Shown here: positions 62,258 through 64,000 of the stretch, piece after piece
How the letters are laid out: each line of letters starts with the position of its first letter
How positions within the stretch are numbered: position 1 is the stretch's first letter
From: Candidatus Pelagisphaera phototrophica
GTDB lineage: Bacteria > Verrucomicrobiota > Verrucomicrobiia > Opitutales > Opitutaceae
NCBI RefSeq assembly: GCF_014529625.1
Contig: NZ_CP076039.1
Location: 1,488,001 to 1,552,000 of the forward strand
Direction: 5' to 3'
DNA: 64,000 nucleotides
Position numbers and translations under genes: made by a program
The notes under the pieces: model-generated
What the model saw: only the letters and a program-made list of their open reading frames with translations
Told to the model about the DNA's origin: nothing
The model's database searches: none

Positions 62258-63306
62258 AACGCGTCCGGGTTCTCGCCCATTCCGAAAAGGAGGCGATGGT
62301 CAATGGCTTGGCATCCTGAGATTGCAGCTGCTCCGAGAATGTCATGAGCAGTAGCGCCGCGACTGATTTCGACAGCGGGCTTGTTGAGACCCATAATGAT
62401 TTGGCCGTATTTGTTTGCTCCGGAAAGAAGGTGGATTAACTTTGTGGCGATATTCCCGCTATTTAAATCGGGAAAAATGAGGACGTTAGCATCTCCCGCT
62501 ACCAAGCTGCCTTCCGTTTTTTTCAGTTGAGCAGTCGCTCGATCCAGGGCGGCATCGATTTGAAGATCTCCGTCAATGTCTGCCTCGAGGCCTATCTTTT
62601 TAGCTTTTTCCCTCGCTAAGGCAGTAGCGGCCTGAACCTTGGCGACCGAGGGATGGCGAGGGTTTCCGTAGGTCGAAAAACTCAATAGCGCCACCTTGGG
62701 GCGTTCGTTGGTTAGATGGTGGGCGAGAGATGCGGTCGTAATGACTATATCGGCAAGCTGTTCGGCATCAGGATCAGGGATCACTCCACAGTCGCTCATG
62801 AAAAGCGCCCCGTGAATTCCGACTTCCTTTTCTTCCATGTCGATTACGAGCAGGGAAGATGCCGTTTTCACTCCCGTCTGGGTTCCGATTACTTGGAAGA
62901 GCGCTCTAAGGGCGTTTGATGCTTTCGTTTTAGCTCCTGACACGAGCGCGTCGGCACGGTTACTCTTTAGCAATAGAGTTGCAAACACGCATGGCTCCAC
63001 GGATCTAGCCTCGATCTCCTCGTCGCTTAATCCAGCGAATCGAGGAATGGATCGGAGTAAGTCCCTCATCTGGCTGATGTCAGAGCTGCGTTCCGGTTCT
63101 ATTATTCGAATCCCTTTAGTATTAATATCGAGTTTGGCTGCCATTACTTTGATTGACGTTCTATCGCCAATCAAAATAGGGGCGCCCATCTTTCGAGTGA
63201 CGATTTGCCGGGCCGCTTGAAGGACTCGAGGGTCATTCCCGTCAGTGAATACAAATCGCTTGGGATGGGCTTGCAGCTTACCGATCAGTGTTTCGATCAA
63301 ATTCAT
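62254..63306 (-). CDS. Phosphate acetyltransferase, catalytic domain only (short Pta/Ptb family)
   Basis: 350-residue PTA/PTB-family enzyme converting acetyl-CoA and phosphate to acetyl phosphate. Motifs: FTDGNDPRVLQAA, GAPILIGDR, ADALVSGAKTKASNALRAL, DCGVIPDPDAEQLADI and the C-terminal catalytic region NVLIFPDLNSGNIATKL and PAVEISRGATAHDILGAA. It lacks the P-loop and DRTGG domains, which are encoded by the following gene. No acetate kinase gene is in the window. Phosphotransbutyrylase activity cannot be excluded but PTA fits better. Confidence 0.88.
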   Translation of the reverse strand: MNLIETLIGKLQAHPKRFVFTDGNDPRVLQAARQIVTRKMGAPILIGDRTSIKVMAAKLDINTKGIRIIEPERSSDISQMRDLLRSIPRFAGLSDEEIEARSVEPCVFATLLLKSNRADALVSGAKTKASNALRALFQVIGTQTGVKTASSLLVIDMEEKEVGIHGALFMSDCGVIPDPDAEQLADIVITTASLAHHLTNERPKVALLSFSTYGNPRHPSVAKVQAATALAREKAKKIGLEADIDGDLQIDAALDRATAQLKKTEGSLVAGDANVLIFPDLNSGNIATKLIHLLSGANKYGQIIMGLNKPAVEISRGATAHDILGAAAISGCQAIDHRLLFGMGENPDAL

Positions 63307-63508
63307 TGCTTAAAGTGTTTTGCTAGTTTGTCAGACGCTGAGGATTTTTGTTCGCTTAATTAGCAATTTGAGTGAAGTTGGATTTTAGGTAATAGATGAG
63401 ATTCGATAAGTAGGTTTGAGGCCGAGAGTGTCAATGTTCGTGATTCGATTCCGGACCAAATGTCTTGCTCGACCATAGTCTTTCTCTGTGATAAAGGAAA
63501 TGTCGAAA

Positions 63509-64000
63509 ATGATATCTCGAATGGGCGTAGTCTCCGCGATGACCATGGTGTCGCGGGTGTTTGGCCTGTTTCGGGATATTTTTATCACGGCGGTATTCGG
63601 AGCGAGTCTCCTCAATTCCGCATTTACGGCAGCGTTCACACTGCCGAGTCTTTTCCGACGACTTCTAGGGGAGGGCGCTTTGACGGCAGCATTGATGCCA
63701 AATTTGTCGGAGGAAATGGAGGAGAACGGACGCGAAGCCGTTTTTCGACTCGTTAACAAAACCTTGTCGTGGCTACTTGTCATTTGCGTGCTTATTACGG
63801 GATTGGCCTATGGTGTATTGTTTTGGATTGAAGAGTCAGCGGTATTGGAAAATTGGATTATTGGGGCTGGTCTTGCGAAACTAGTGTTTCCCTATATTGT
63901 CCCAGTTTGTTTGGCTGCCGTGGTCGCTGCCGTACTAAACATGCTGGGGCGGTTTGCCATTCCCGCGATGACGGCAATTTGGTTGAATAGCTGTATGATG
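63509..64000 (+). CDS. murJ: Lipid II flippase MurJ (MviN), 5' part (truncated by window edge)
   Basis: The + strand frame stays open to the window end. The product begins MISRMGVVSAMTMVSRVFGLFRD and continues FTAAFTLPSLFRRLLGEGAL and LMPNLSEEMEENG, the MurJ/MviN signature for the MOP-family flippase that moves lipid II across the inner membrane. About 164 residues and the first four membrane helices are visible. The start 63509 has AAAGGA 10 bp upstream; ATG 63500 (MSK) is an alternative. It completes the peptidoglycan pathway of the division cluster, though at a distance. An opposite-strand frame here is not a gene. Confidence 0.93.
   Translation, partial: MISRMGVVSAMTMVSRVFGLFRDIFITAVFGASLLNSAFTAAFTLPSLFRRLLGEGALTAALMPNLSEEMEENGREAVFRLVNKTLSWLLVICVLITGLAYGVLFWIEESAVLENWIIGAGLAKLVFPYIVPVCLAAVVAAVLNMLGRFAIPAMTAIWLNSCMM

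Noticed and set aside
63385..63783. Leftward 132-codon frame at the right end
   Set aside because: It lies opposite the open frame encoding the unmistakable MurJ N-terminus.

Overview
The window is a 64 kb stretch of a Gram-negative bacterial chromosome, most likely from the phylum Verrucomicrobiota, class Opitutae (inference). Supporting signs are a complete mraZ-to-ftsZ division and cell-wall cluster with a murC-murB fusion, a divergent FtsZ that keeps its C-terminal tail peptide, a secreted cyclophilin carrying the tandem C-terminal repeats common in this phylum, and outer-membrane proteins (TolC, lipoproteins, RND pump) that imply a double envelope. No rRNA, CRISPR array, prophage or insertion sequence was seen. 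One tRNA gene (Val, anticodon GAC) is present.

Left part (1-10.4 kb): the 3' part of an RND efflux permease; a small sugar-acid locus (2,5-dioxovalerate-type aldehyde dehydrogenase, a U32-like protein, and a divergently transcribed FadR/GntR regulator broken by a frameshift); a secreted cyclophilin; and a leftward operon DUF971 - HAD phosphatase - hisI - DUF72.

Division/cell-wall cluster (10.5-30.1 kb, all +): mraZ, a small unknown gene, rsmH, a second small unknown gene, ftsL-like, ftsI, murE, murF, mraY, murD, a membrane-anchored triple-LysM protein, ftsW, murG, murC-murB fusion, ddl, ftsQ, ftsA, ftsZ. Genes overlap or nearly touch, so translational coupling is likely. Three TGGGG boxes at 10-bp spacing upstream of mraZ are the expected MraZ operator. 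The set makes UDP-MurNAc-pentapeptide (MurB/C/D/E/F, Ddl), lipid I and II (MraY, MurG), septal peptidoglycan (FtsW, FtsI) and the Z-ring (FtsA, FtsZ). murJ, the lipid II flippase, begins at the right edge. A decayed ATP-grasp gene follows ftsZ.

Accessory centre (31.3-43.1 kb): two lipoproteins; then a rightward four-gene module of MotA/TolQ/ExbB-type proton channel, Hsp70/actin-fold-like protein and two VWA proteins whose single N-terminal helix carries a conserved Asp like ExbD/MotB. Converging on it is a leftward LapB/LapC-type type I secretion operon (TolC - response regulator/PAS - ABC transporter - HlyD). The proton-channel/VWA module is the best candidate here for an undescribed system: a proton-driven stator whose periplasmic arm is a VWA domain.

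Right part (43.3-64 kb): cysQ-like phosphatase, a PolB-type exonuclease with a degenerate 2H-like partner, typA, hrpB, tRNA-Val, recN, then a lipid/glycan locus (SDR, MGDG-synthase-like glycosyltransferase, two GT4 enzymes, an alpha-oxoamine synthase, a GT2 enzyme, a short-chain prenyl diphosphate synthase), two small membrane proteins, a phosphotransacetylase whose usual N-terminal domains are encoded by a separate downstream gene, and the start of murJ.
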